A stretch of 64,000 nucleotides of DNA from Oceanicoccus sp. KOV_DT_Chl (GTDB lineage: Bacteria; Pseudomonadota; Gammaproteobacteria; Pseudomonadales; Dasaniaceae). Below, in pieces: positions 18,600 to 27,357 of the stretch (position 1 is the stretch's first letter; every line of letters starts with the position of its first letter). The stretch is taken from positions 1,488,001 to 1,552,000 of the forward strand of contig NZ_FQLF01000002.1 of NCBI RefSeq assembly GCF_900120175.1. The letters run 5' to 3'. The position numbers were made by a program, and so were the translations under genes. Below the pieces are notes generated by a model, which saw only the letters and a program-made list of their open reading frames with translations, ran no database searches and was not told the origin of the DNA.

Positions 18600-19019
18600 A
18601 TGACACCCGAGCAAATACAACTCTGTATGGACAGCTGGTCTAAAGTCGAACCCATCGCCGATGATGCAGCCGTTTTGTTTTATAACAACCTATTTGAAGC
18701 CGACCCTGAACTTAAGCCATTATTTAAAGGTAATATGGTCGAGCAGGGGAAAAAACTGATGCAAATGATTACAGCCGCTGTTCGTATGCTAGACAACTTA
18801 GATCAACTGGTGCCCATTGTACAAAAGCTTGGCATTCGTCACGCAGGTTACGGTGTTGTAGCTGATCACTATGACACGGTAGGCGCTGCGCTATTGAAAA
18901 CACTTTCTATGGGACTGGGTGACGAATTTACTGAAGAAGTTGAAACCGCCTGGACCGAAGCGTACGGAATACTTGCCGCAACTATGATTGCCGCAGCAGA
19001 AGCGGAACCTGTAACTTAA
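18600..19019 (+). CDS. Single-domain globin (flavohemoglobin/VHb-type)
   Basis: A 139-residue globin. The start MTPEQIQLCMDSWSKVEP is typical of bacterial single-domain hemoglobins, and RHAGYGV carries the predicted proximal His. There is no reductase domain. Related proteins bind O2 or NO and some help NO dioxygenation with a separate reductase. It follows the cytochrome genes on the same strand with a usable AGGA site, and a second globin (truncated type) lies 740 bases further on the opposite strand. Protection against NO produced from nitrite would suit the nitrate context, but that is inference. Confidence 0.85.
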   Translation: MTPEQIQLCMDSWSKVEPIADDAAVLFYNNLFEADPELKPLFKGNMVEQGKKLMQMITAAVRMLDNLDQLVPIVQKLGIRHAGYGVVADHYDTVGAALLKTLSMGLGDEFTEEVETAWTEAYGILAATMIAAAEAEPVT

Positions 19020-19041
19020 AGCATTATTTTACCGACTAGCT

Positions 19042-19680
19042 TTAAAATAGAGAGGTAAATTTCTTGTTTACCTCATCGTAGGCTTGAAGGTCTCCGTCGG
19101 CCAAATTGAAGTACCACCCATGAACTTGTAATTTTTGCTTTTGCTCTCTTTCCAATAGCCAGGGGTAACTACGCAAGTTAGCTAACGATGCAGTTAACGC
19201 CTCTCTACTACATGCGCAGGTTTGATCATCAAGATTAGCGCCTGCCAAATTTTTTAGCACATGCTTAGCTGCCGGCTCGGCTACGGCCGTCCATTTCTCT
19301 AACGGCAACATAGCATCTGCGTCATCTATTAATCTTGTTAGTAAGCTGCGAATGCCACCACAACGTGAATGTCCCATCACAACAACATGCTCAACCGCCA
19401 GATAGCTCACTGCAAACTCTAACGCTGCTTGCGTTTCTTGAAAGTTACTGTTGGGGTCATAAGGTGGCACCAGATTGGCGATATTGCGAATCACCATCAA
19501 ATCACCGGCTTGTGAGTTAGTAATAATCGCCGGATCCGCCCTTGAATCACAGCAGGCGATCATTAATATTTTTGAATGCGGGCCGTATTCAGCTAATTGC
19601 CGGTAGCGCCCGAGCTCATCCTCAATATATTCTTCTTTGAAATTACGAAAACCGTCTATTAACGCTTTGATTTCCTTCAT
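19042..19680 (-). CDS. Beta-class carbonic anhydrase
   Basis: A 212-residue beta-carbonic anhydrase that interconverts CO2 and bicarbonate in the cytoplasm. Zinc ligands are visible: Cys in ACCDSRADP, then His and Cys in GHSRCGG, with the catalytic Asp/Arg pair in CDSR. I start at the ATG at 19680, which has AGGAA 7 bases upstream; a start five codons earlier is possible. It converges on the globin gene and may be co-transcribed with the truncated hemoglobin and symporter genes upstream. Bacteria growing in air often need it to supply bicarbonate for carboxylases. Confidence 0.9.
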   Translation of the reverse strand: MKEIKALIDGFRNFKEEYIEDELGRYRQLAEYGPHSKILMIACCDSRADPAIITNSQAGDLMVIRNIANLVPPYDPNSNFQETQAALEFAVSYLAVEHVVVMGHSRCGGIRSLLTRLIDDADAMLPLEKWTAVAEPAAKHVLKNLAGANLDDQTCACSREALTASLANLRSYPWLLEREQKQKLQVHGWYFNLADGDLQAYDEVNKKFTSLF

Positions 19681-19757
19681 AGATATTCCTGCCACTGGGC
19701 ACCCATTAATGAAGAAAATATTATCTGTTAATTGATTAAAAATCTTTATTTTTTTAT

Positions 19758-20189
19758 TTATTTTTTCGTGCGACTGCGATCAGCTGGACGGAACAACTCA
19801 TGCAATAAATAGTCTTTAAAAGATTGCGGATAGGGCTGCGCTTTTAATGCGTGCGCCATGCACTGTAACCAGGCATCACGCTCTTCCACTCCGATCACTA
19901 AATGGTTATGCGCTTTTGGAATTTGAATTGGCCCATATTTTTCGCTGAACAACTTAGGTCCACCAAGCCAGCCACAAAGAAAACGGGCCAGCTTATCGCG
20001 GGATATGGTTAAATCGTCAGGGTGCATTGCTCGAATGGTTCGCGCCCGCTCAAGACTGTTCATGGCATCGTAAAATGCATCTACTAGCTGCCGAACACCC
20101 TCTTCGCCACCAGCAGTTTGGAATGAAGTGTCACCATCGCCATAGGGGCGAGCAGTAGCACTTGCCGCTGCCTTATTTTTTTCGATCAT
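19758..20189 (-). CDS. Group II truncated hemoglobin
   Basis: A 143-residue 2-on-2 hemoglobin. The block FLCGWLGGPKLFSEKYG is diagnostic, followed by the proximal His region (IPKAHNHLVIG) and ERDAWLQCMAHAL. An extra N-terminal ~25 residues, polar and Ala-rich, precede the globin core. Group II proteins bind O2 tightly and some act in NO or peroxide chemistry. It lies 57 bases downstream of the sodium symporter gene on the same strand and next to carbonic anhydrase. Together with the globin at 18600 it makes two unrelated-class hemoglobins within 1.6 kb. Confidence 0.88.
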   Translation of the reverse strand: MIEKNKAAASATARPYGDGDTSFQTAGGEEGVRQLVDAFYDAMNSLERARTIRAMHPDDLTISRDKLARFLCGWLGGPKLFSEKYGPIQIPKAHNHLVIGVEERDAWLQCMAHALKAQPYPQSFKDYLLHELFRPADRSRTKK

Positions 20190-20246
20190 ATACCCTCAAC
20201 TCTACACTACTTCAATGGCGCTATTCTGACTTACCATCGTTTCGAA

Positions 20247-21674
20247 TCAAGGCTTGGAAACTGCTTCAGGTATTGGCGCTAACTGACTTTTAGTCAAACT
20301 AAAGACCCACAGCAAGCCCAATCCCACCATAATACCCGGCATGCCTTCATAAATAAGGACGTGCCAACCTAACAACCGCCATATTATCGCTGTAGCAAGC
20401 CCTAATATCACCGCCACAATAGCGACTCTTTCGGTCAAATTCCAACCTAGACACCTGGCCAATAATAACGGGGCAAATGCACTAGCCAAACCAGACCAGG
20501 AAAATATTACAATTTGGAAAACACTCTCGTTATTGGACAACGCCAAACCTAATGCCAAAGCCGTGACCGCCATGGTTGCCACACGAATTGTCCGTGTAGA
20601 AGTAACAGGCTGCCGAGGCAAATCAGAAGTGAGTGCACTTGAGCAAGTAAGTAGCAATGAATCTGCTGTCGACATTGTCGCGGCAAAAATAGCCGCCACT
20701 ATCAATCCAACCAGCCAGGGATCTAGCAACATTTCTGCAATCGTCGGTAACGCCAACTCGGCATCAAATGTATCTGACTCAGGTAACAGCAGGCGTGATA
20801 ATAATCCCACTAATGTGGCTGCGGTATAGAATGCAATAAACCAGATGTAATACCACCAGCGCGCCTGCCGCATCTTTTTAACATCATCAAGCGCCATAAA
20901 CCGTATCATGATATGCGGTTGCCCAATCACCGAGAAACCGGCAAACATCCAACCCAGAATAAATACCATCACCGCTAACAGCGGCCATTCACCATGATTT
21001 TGCGGCACCCATTCAGTAAACCCGGGTAACGCCCGCATCTTCTGGAGTGCCATATCCGCGCCACCTACCGCATTAGTGGCCGTAAATAGCAGCACTGCCA
21101 TCGCCACCAACATCACCGCAGACTGTGCAGCATCAGTCCAAATGGAAGCACGTATACCTCCTGAAAGACAATACGCCACTATCAACAGCGCTCCCATCAC
21201 GGCACCCGACCATAACGGCCAGTCAAAGAGGGCAAACAGGGCTTTACTACCGGCAACCAACTGTGCACCGGCATAAATGACTAAAAAGATAAAAGCAATG
21301 ACGGCAATCAGTCGGCGTAGGTTTTTAAACTGCTGACCAGACCAAGCACTCAACACACCCGCGTAAGTGTATTGTTTACTCACACTGGTAGCGCTGCATA
21401 AACGCTGGTGTACATAAAGAGAAGCCAATAAATCGCCAACAATCCAACCTGCCATTAGCCAAAAGGCAACAAAGCCGACCGAGTATGTATAACCAATAAC
21501 GCCAATAAACATATAGCCGCTATTGTTAGTAGCAACTGCTGACAAACCAACCAACCAGGGTTTAATTTGTCGGCTGGCCAAGTAGTAATCTGCTTTAGTT
21601 CCTTGGCTAACTTTAGCTGCAGCTAATCCAATAAGGGTAAAGACACCTAGAAAAAAAACAAACGATAACAACAT
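20247..21674 (-). CDS. Sodium:solute symporter (SSS family)
   Basis: A 475-residue inner-membrane transporter with about 13 hydrophobic spans. It has typical SSS motifs: ATNNSGYMFIG and GYTYSVGFVAFW early, the SGGIRASIWTDAAQ region and FAATMSTADSLLLTCSS (sodium-site Ser/Thr) late. PutP-like members carry proline, and others carry pantothenate, sugars or compatible solutes. It is 65 bases downstream of the TPR gene that follows the ectoine cluster, so uptake of a compatible solute is a reasonable guess, but the substrate is not readable from sequence. Confidence 0.82.
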   Translation of the reverse strand: MLLSFVFFLGVFTLIGLAAAKVSQGTKADYYLASRQIKPWLVGLSAVATNNSGYMFIGVIGYTYSVGFVAFWLMAGWIVGDLLASLYVHQRLCSATSVSKQYTYAGVLSAWSGQQFKNLRRLIAVIAFIFLVIYAGAQLVAGSKALFALFDWPLWSGAVMGALLIVAYCLSGGIRASIWTDAAQSAVMLVAMAVLLFTATNAVGGADMALQKMRALPGFTEWVPQNHGEWPLLAVMVFILGWMFAGFSVIGQPHIMIRFMALDDVKKMRQARWWYYIWFIAFYTAATLVGLLSRLLLPESDTFDAELALPTIAEMLLDPWLVGLIVAAIFAATMSTADSLLLTCSSALTSDLPRQPVTSTRTIRVATMAVTALALGLALSNNESVFQIVIFSWSGLASAFAPLLLARCLGWNLTERVAIVAVILGLATAIIWRLLGWHVLIYEGMPGIMVGLGLLWVFSLTKSQLAPIPEAVSKP

Positions 21675-21738
21675 TAATATAAGCCCTTAGTTATTATTGG
21701 TGAAAAAATTAATTGTTTTATCCAGGTGAGCTTGGCAA

Positions 21739-22620
21739 CTAGACTTGAGCTTCAGGAGTATGGTCTATCAGGCGCTGAAAAGGCGCAAAGTCTGCCAACG
21801 GCTTTAACGCAGGATCAACTGCCATCTCCTCACGATAAGATTCTACCAGTGCAGCAGCTTGGGTCAGATAACGAATAGCCTCATCATATTGCTCCAGCGC
21901 TGTATATGCACAACCCAGTTGATATAAGGCATGGTCATTATCCGGATTTATTTCCAGCACTTGCTGGCATAGATTAATCGCCCACTGCGGCTCACCCAAA
22001 TCCAGGACTGCATCAGCCTTATAAGTCAGCGCCTCACAATTATCTTCACGTAATTTTAAAATTTGATCGTATACGGCAATTTTATTAGACGGCCCAATAT
22101 CCTGGGCCGCACGCAACCAGAGCGATTGAATATTTTGAGTCAACTCGATTTCTTCACGGTTGTCATCAATGTTTTTCGATTTTTGCTGTAATTGCTGTTC
22201 AATCACGCTCAATCTATCTTCATACTCTTTTATCAATGCCGATATTTTTTCGTCAGCAAGAGATTGCACCTGTGTCTTTGCTTCGTGAATAGAATTCCAT
22301 CCCACTAATACCAGGATGGATGTTGCCCCTGCGACTAAATAGAAAAAATACGTTACCGTGTCAGTAGCATAAGCAACTGCACGATCAACCGAATGGTGCT
22401 CACGATCGACTATCTGTTTGGTGTAATCTACTTTCTGAGCGGACAGATCAAGCCGTAATTGTTTTACCTCATCCAGCATATAGCGTTCAATAAACGGACT
22501 ATAAAGCGGTTTGTCCAACTCAGTGATTTCTTGCTCTGCTTTACTGTCATTGTCTCCGGAATCTCCATAACTAAAATTAGCTAATAACAACGTTATAACT
22601 AAAATTATGAAGCGAGACAT
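21739..22620 (-). CDS. TPR-repeat membrane protein with coiled coil
   Basis: A 293-residue protein with an N-terminal signal-like segment (ANFSYG about residues 14-19), one membrane span around 90-112 (FFYLVAGATSILVLVGW), a charged coiled-coil section and then TPR-like helices (about 185-270; for example ALYQLGCAYTALEQYDEAI). No enzyme motif is seen. Its start overlaps the end of the aspartokinase gene by 16 bases, so it is translationally linked to the ectoine genes. This is not a standard ectoine gene; it may be a scaffold or stress-related membrane protein. Function unknown. Confidence 0.72.
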   Translation of the reverse strand: MSRFIILVITLLLANFSYGDSGDNDSKAEQEITELDKPLYSPFIERYMLDEVKQLRLDLSAQKVDYTKQIVDREHHSVDRAVAYATDTVTYFFYLVAGATSILVLVGWNSIHEAKTQVQSLADEKISALIKEYEDRLSVIEQQLQQKSKNIDDNREEIELTQNIQSLWLRAAQDIGPSNKIAVYDQILKLREDNCEALTYKADAVLDLGEPQWAINLCQQVLEINPDNDHALYQLGCAYTALEQYDEAIRYLTQAAALVESYREEMAVDPALKPLADFAPFQRLIDHTPEAQV

Positions 22621-24050
22621 ATAGCTCTCCCATGGTCATGGATCTCAACTAAAGACTGGTGCAAGCCACGAATCGCTGTTTCGTAGTCCTGCTCTTTAAC
22701 AATAAATTGCATATCAACTTGACGCATCGACTGATGCATTGCCAACACGCTAACATTGTGCTCAGCTATAGCAGCAACAGTTTTCGCCAAAATTCCCGGA
22801 ATTTGCATATCACTACCGATTGCCGAAACCAGAGCAACTTTTTGCTGCTTTATTTCCGCTTGCGGATAAAGCTCTTCAAGCGCTTTGTGTATCCGCTTTA
22901 GCGTTTTTATATTAGTCGCCAAATAATGAGTGATCGTATTAGCATTAATATCTTTTGTTACTACCTGTGCTTTAAATCGACTTACCACCGATAAAATACT
23001 GGCATCATAATTAACAATACTGCCTGCCATATCTTGCTCAAAAACTTCAAGTGCATACAAGCCTTTACGGCCAGCAATAATTTCAACCCGCGGTGTTTCA
23101 CTGGTATACCCTTTTTCAATCAAAGTGCCGGCATGTTCAGGCTCAAACGTATTTTTTACCCGCAGTGGGATCGTCATTTGCCGGAGACCTTTTGCCGCCT
23201 TTGGATGAATTGCTTCCATGCCTAGATTAGCCAACTGATCAGCTACATCATAATTGGTGCGCCCAATAGGCACTGCATTGTCTTCGCCAACCAGTCGTGG
23301 GTCCGCACTACTTAAATGAAATTCTTTATGAATAACAGCCTCAGCCGCATCCGTCAGCACAGCAATACGACTAAATGTCATTTCACTGTAGCCACGATTG
23401 AATGTTGTCATCAATCCTTCCAGGCTGTGAGCATAACCAGTCACAATTGGTAGCTCTACTGATAGATCCAGTCCGGCAAAAGCCTGCTGAATATTTTCGT
23501 CAAGTGACAAATGTTTTTCTGTTTTCCATCCAGTAAGATCAACAAAACAGGCATTCACCCCATCACGCCGCAACAGTGCCGCCATATTCCAGGCACTGTG
23601 AGCCTCGCCAATACATGCCAACATTTCGCGCACGGTTGATAGATGGGCTTCTACTGAAAAGTGTCCATGACTGCAAAGTGCATGCAAACCTTTTAAACAA
23701 GCCAGAGCATCTGCCAACCGCTCTTCGATAAATTCGTTAGCTTCAGCTAGTAGCGATTGGTCGTCGGCAAATAGCCCGCTGTTAATTGCCTTTATATTTT
23801 TTTCTAAATGTACTAACGCATCAATCCATGACTCATCCTCGACCCCATTTGCAAATAATGCAAAGATGCCAGGCTTACCACTTTTTTTGTGTTCTAGTAA
23901 TTGGTCGGTTATACCTGCATAAGCCGACACCACAAATACACGCTGATAAAGCGTGTCTCGCTGCGGCTGAAAGATGATATTATCGCGAACGGCAGCATAC
24001 TTGCTCATCGAAGTGCCACCAATTTTTTCTACACTATGCGTGTTACTCAT
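22605..24050 (-). CDS. ask: Aspartate kinase, ectoine-type
   Basis: A 481-residue aspartokinase that phosphorylates L-aspartate, the first step toward aspartate semialdehyde and ectoine. The start VEKIGGTSMSKY is the form typical of ectoine-linked Ask_Ect, differing from the KFGGTS of housekeeping lysine/threonine kinases. The C-terminal ~150 residues form ACT-type regulatory domains (VALVSAIGSDMQIPGILAK). Such enzymes are reported as less sensitive to feedback inhibition. It is 65 bases downstream of ectC and overlaps the TPR gene, so ectA-ectB-ectC-ask form an operon. Confidence 0.9.
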   Translation of the reverse strand: MSNTHSVEKIGGTSMSKYAAVRDNIIFQPQRDTLYQRVFVVSAYAGITDQLLEHKKSGKPGIFALFANGVEDESWIDALVHLEKNIKAINSGLFADDQSLLAEANEFIEERLADALACLKGLHALCSHGHFSVEAHLSTVREMLACIGEAHSAWNMAALLRRDGVNACFVDLTGWKTEKHLSLDENIQQAFAGLDLSVELPIVTGYAHSLEGLMTTFNRGYSEMTFSRIAVLTDAAEAVIHKEFHLSSADPRLVGEDNAVPIGRTNYDVADQLANLGMEAIHPKAAKGLRQMTIPLRVKNTFEPEHAGTLIEKGYTSETPRVEIIAGRKGLYALEVFEQDMAGSIVNYDASILSVVSRFKAQVVTKDINANTITHYLATNIKTLKRIHKALEELYPQAEIKQQKVALVSAIGSDMQIPGILAKTVAAIAEHNVSVLAMHQSMRQVDMQFIVKEQDYETAIRGLHQSLVEIHDHGRAICLAS

Positions 24051-24114
24051 AATTTATCCAGAGTCTTACAATTAATAGTTACTCAATAGTAATTTTAGTT
24101 ACCTGTCACAGTAG

Positions 24115-24522
24115 CTACTGGTCGCTGATCGTTTCTGCACTCAACTCGTAAGCGCCCTCAGCGTTATGTACTTCTTTACCCATTAATGGTGGATTAAATA
24201 CACAGGCAAACTGGATAGTGGTTTCTGCACGCAGAATATGCTTATCATGTTTATCTAAAATATACAAAGTGCCTGGTTCGATAGGCCTAACGATACCATC
24301 TGCAAGCGCCTCTACCGACCCCTTACCAGAAATGCAATACACAGATTCCAAATGATTTTTATAGTGCATTTGAAATTCAGCACCCTCGTAGATGGTGGTA
24401 ATGTGAAATGAAAACCCCATGTTGTCATCTTTTAACAACATCCGTGTGCTCTCCCAATTACCGTCTGGAGAAATAATCCGGCGGTCGGTTTTATTGGCAT
24501 CATCCAGTGTTCTAACAATCAT
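24115..24522 (-). CDS. ectC: L-ectoine synthase
   Basis: A 135-residue cupin enzyme that cyclises N-gamma-acetyl-2,4-diaminobutyrate to ectoine in the cytoplasm. It starts [16 protein letters not shown], with [20 protein letters not shown] (metal and substrate residues) and [10 protein letters not shown] typical of EctC. The length equals that of the family. Third in the ectABC order, 95 bases after ectB. No ectD hydroxylase is present in the window. Confidence 0.95.
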   Translation of the reverse strand: MIVRTLDDANKTDRRIISPDGNWESTRMLLKDDNMGFSFHITTIYEGAEFQMHYKNHLESVYCISGKGSVEALADGIVRPIEPGTLYILDKHDKHILRAETTIQFACVFNPPLMGKEVHNAEGAYELSAETISDQ

Positions 24523-24616
24523 CTATAACCTCTTCTTTATTTAGCTTAGTTTTACTCAGACAGCATATTCAGCAAAAACTGGCTATATAGCTATAGCCTC
24601 AACTTATCTATTTCTC

Positions 24617-25924
24617 CTAGCTAGCCATACTTTGTGTTTCAAAGAAATCTCGTTCCTCCGGAATAGGGCTGGATACGGAACAGACTTCCGCAATAGCTGC
24701 CTCTACAATATCAATACCTTTGGTTAGATTTTCCTGACTAATAACTAACGGGCATAAAAATTTCACCACTTGATCATCGGCACCACTGGTTTCAATTACT
24801 AAATTTTTCTTAAACGCTTTACGGGTAATTTCTGCGGCAAGCTCACCATTGACACAATTGATACCTTGAAACATACCACGACCACGGGTGGAAAAATTAC
24901 CATTACCATAGCGATCAACAATGGACTGCAACCGCTTTGAAATGTATTCGCCTTTTTTAAGTACTTCCTTTGCAAACGTGTCATCCGACCAATAAGTATC
25001 TATTGCCGCTTTCGCTGTGACAAAGGCAAAATTGTTACCCCGAAAAGTGCCATTGTGTTCACCGGGCTTCCACTGATCGAGTTCCGGTTTAATGAGCACC
25101 ACAGCGAATGGCAGGCCGTATCCTCCCAATGATTTCGACATAGTCACTATATCCGGCGTTAAACCCGCCTCTTCAAAACTGAAGTAGGCACCAGTGCGCC
25201 CGCAACCAGCCTGAATGTCATCGACTATCAATAAAATTTTATGTCTTATACAAATTTCTTGTAAGTTTTTCAACCAACTTACACTTGCCGCATTGATGCC
25301 GCCTTCACCTTGAACGGTTTCAACAATAACTGCCGCCGGCAGATCAATGCCACTACTGGAATCTGTTAATACTTTTTCCAGATAAGCTGTAGTATCAATG
25401 TCTTCTCCCAAATAGCCATCGTAAGGCATTCGACTTACACCGCTCAAGCTGACTCCCGCAGCGCCTCTATGATGTGAGTTACCAGTAGCTGCCAATGCCC
25501 CCAAACTCACACCATGGAAGCCGTTAGTAAAACTGATAATATTTTCCCGGCCGGTAATATTACGCGCTAGCTTGAGTGCAGCCTCGACTGCATTAGTACC
25601 CGTTGGACCGGTAAATTGAACAACATAATCCAAACCTCGAGGTTTAAATATTTTTTCATTCAAGGCTTCTAGAAATTCACCTTTTGCCAGAGTATGCAAG
25701 TCAAGGCCATGAGTGATGCCGTCATTGTTGATATACTCCAATAACTTTTCTTTAAAGACCGGGTTGTTGTGTCCATAATTCAGGGTGCCAGCGCCAGCTA
25801 AAAAATCTAAATATTCATTACCTTCTTCATCATATAGATACTCGCCTTTTGCCCGATTAAAGACGCGAGGAAATGACCTGGCGTAGGATTGAACTTCAGA
25901 TTCAATTTCGTCAAAAATTTTCAT
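24617..25924 (-). CDS. ectB: L-2,4-diaminobutyrate:2-oxoglutarate aminotransferase
   Basis: A 435-residue class III PLP aminotransferase that converts aspartate semialdehyde to L-2,4-diaminobutyrate with glutamate as donor. The family start (ESEVQSYARSFPRVF), the FTGPTGTNAVEAALKLAR phosphate-binding part, IVDDIQAGCGRTGAYFSFE and the PLP lysine in TMSKSLGG are all visible. The gap to ectA is 67 bases. Length and order are standard for an ectoine operon. Confidence 0.95.
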   Translation of the reverse strand: MKIFDEIESEVQSYARSFPRVFNRAKGEYLYDEEGNEYLDFLAGAGTLNYGHNNPVFKEKLLEYINNDGITHGLDLHTLAKGEFLEALNEKIFKPRGLDYVVQFTGPTGTNAVEAALKLARNITGRENIISFTNGFHGVSLGALAATGNSHHRGAAGVSLSGVSRMPYDGYLGEDIDTTAYLEKVLTDSSSGIDLPAAVIVETVQGEGGINAASVSWLKNLQEICIRHKILLIVDDIQAGCGRTGAYFSFEEAGLTPDIVTMSKSLGGYGLPFAVVLIKPELDQWKPGEHNGTFRGNNFAFVTAKAAIDTYWSDDTFAKEVLKKGEYISKRLQSIVDRYGNGNFSTRGRGMFQGINCVNGELAAEITRKAFKKNLVIETSGADDQVVKFLCPLVISQENLTKGIDIVEAAIAEVCSVSSPIPEERDFFETQSMAS

Positions 25925-25991
25925 GCTATTACCTATATAGTTTAAATGTCATTGGAATGGAGGGCAGAGCTAATCGCGTATCTTCGCCTGG

Positions 25992-26501
25992 TCACAAAAT
26001 AAAAGGACCGATTCGAACCAGCGTTTCTGATGAGTGATGGCCGGCAAAATGTCGCTCACAATCAAACAAGTCTTCGCTAGACAAAGTGGCATTCAAACTA
26101 GCAGCCAATTTTTCAAACATTGCCCAAGAAGCGCCGTTATCTGCAGTAATCGTCGTTTCTATAAACCGAACACCCTGACTGCTGGCTCGACCAAGGATAT
26201 GCGTAATTAGCTGCTGGGCCAGCCGCCGTCCGCGCGCTTGCTCATGAACAGCTACCTGCCAGATAAATAACGTATCTAGCCGGTCGGGCGGAATAAAACC
26301 ACTCACCGCACCAACCACGTCGCCATCAAGCTCTGCGATAGCAGATGTTCGGGCAAAATAGGTACATTGGAGCAGGTTGCAATACCGCGAGTTGGTATCT
26401 AGTGGTGGGCATTGTTGAATTAAATGATGAAGTGAAGGACCATCTTCGGCTGTCGGCAATCTGCATAATAATGCAGACTGAGACACCGCTTGGGTATCCA
26501 T
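25992..26501 (-). CDS. ectA: L-2,4-diaminobutyrate acetyltransferase
   Basis: A 169-residue GNAT enzyme acetylating diaminobutyrate at the gamma-amino group. Acetyl-CoA loop VHEQARGRRLAQQLI is clear, as are LPTAEDGPSLHHLIQ at the start and FIETTITADNGASWAMF. A GGAG lies 9 bases ahead of the ATG. It is the first gene of the ect operon, divergent from the regulator gene ectR across 370 bases. Confidence 0.94.
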   Translation of the reverse strand: MDTQAVSQSALLCRLPTAEDGPSLHHLIQQCPPLDTNSRYCNLLQCTYFARTSAIAELDGDVVGAVSGFIPPDRLDTLFIWQVAVHEQARGRRLAQQLITHILGRASSQGVRFIETTITADNGASWAMFEKLAASLNATLSSEDLFDCERHFAGHHSSETLVRIGPFIL

Positions 26502-26871
26502 ATTTATTTACTCCTCTACTATTTACAGGCCACTTGAGCGATCAAAAAATAGCCAAAAACGGGGGAAATACCTTTTAAAACAAGAATTAAGCTCATAAAT
26601 TGATCAAAATAGCCTATTCACCCCTAAAAGAAAAGCATAGTACTCTAAATAATTTTCTTATTCAATGACGCCCCATTTTAAGGCGCAGACTATAGACTAT
26701 GAAATAAATGAACGCACAGTGAGGGCCTGCGCTGGAATCTAGCAAGCATCCCCCTCCTCAAAGAGCTAACAAATCGACCTGTATGCCCAAGCAATCAAAT
26801 TTATAGCCCCATTCGACTTGCTCTGTATAATTGGCGTCCAGACCACCCACTACTCTGGAAGGAAAACAAGA
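26502..26871. promoter_or_regulatory. ectA-ectR divergent promoter region with a direct repeat
   Basis: A 370-base AT-rich region without a gene. It contains two copies of a near-identical element, GATCAAAAAATAGCC at 26540-26554 and GATCAAAATAGCC at 26602-26614, about 62 bases apart and upstream of ectA. A site for EctR or for osmotic control is plausible. I could not settle on a clear -35/-10 pair. The remaining part, nearer ectR, shows nothing definite. Confidence 0.35.
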
Positions 26872-27338
26872 TTGAGCAAAATTAAAGATGTGCTGGTTGC
26901 GCTGCGGCGCGTCATCAGAGCTACCGACTTACACTCAAAACGCCTGGCCAAGACCACAGGGCTAACCGCCCGCAAATCTTGCTACTGCAAACCATCAGGG
27001 ACAAAGGTGAAGTCACCATCGGTGAACTTGCAAATAACATAAGCCTTAGCCAAGCAACCGTGACCACTATCTTGGACCGACTGGAAAAAAGAGCACTGGT
27101 CTATCGGGTGAGATCCAACGAGGACAAACGCAAAGTACACGCCTATTTGACTGATGAAGCAGTTAGTATATTGAAAGAAGCACCCATCCCACTACAGGAC
27201 CATTTTGCTCGGCAATTTGCAGATCTTCAGGAGTGGGAACAATCGATGATTATTTCTTCCCTGCAGCGAGTTTCACAAATGATGGATGCCGAAAATATCG
27301 ATGCATCACCTATTTTGGAAGTAGGCGTACTGGATTGA
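26872..27338 (+). CDS. ectR: MarR-type ectoine operon regulator, one frameshift
   Basis: About 155 residues when read through a -1 shift at the CCC run 26969-26971; one added C joins the helix ending TGLTA to PQILLLQTI without loss. The winged-helix part (ANNISLSQATVTTILDRLEKR, split here at residue VTT in the recognition helix) and the wing ending YRVRSNEDKRKVHAYLT are typical of MarR family EctR. The start is taken at TTG 26872 with AAGGA upstream. Its position, divergent from ectA, is the usual one for EctR, which represses ect transcription in known halophiles. Confidence 0.78.
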
Positions 27339-27357
27339 TGGAAAGCACTAATATCCA

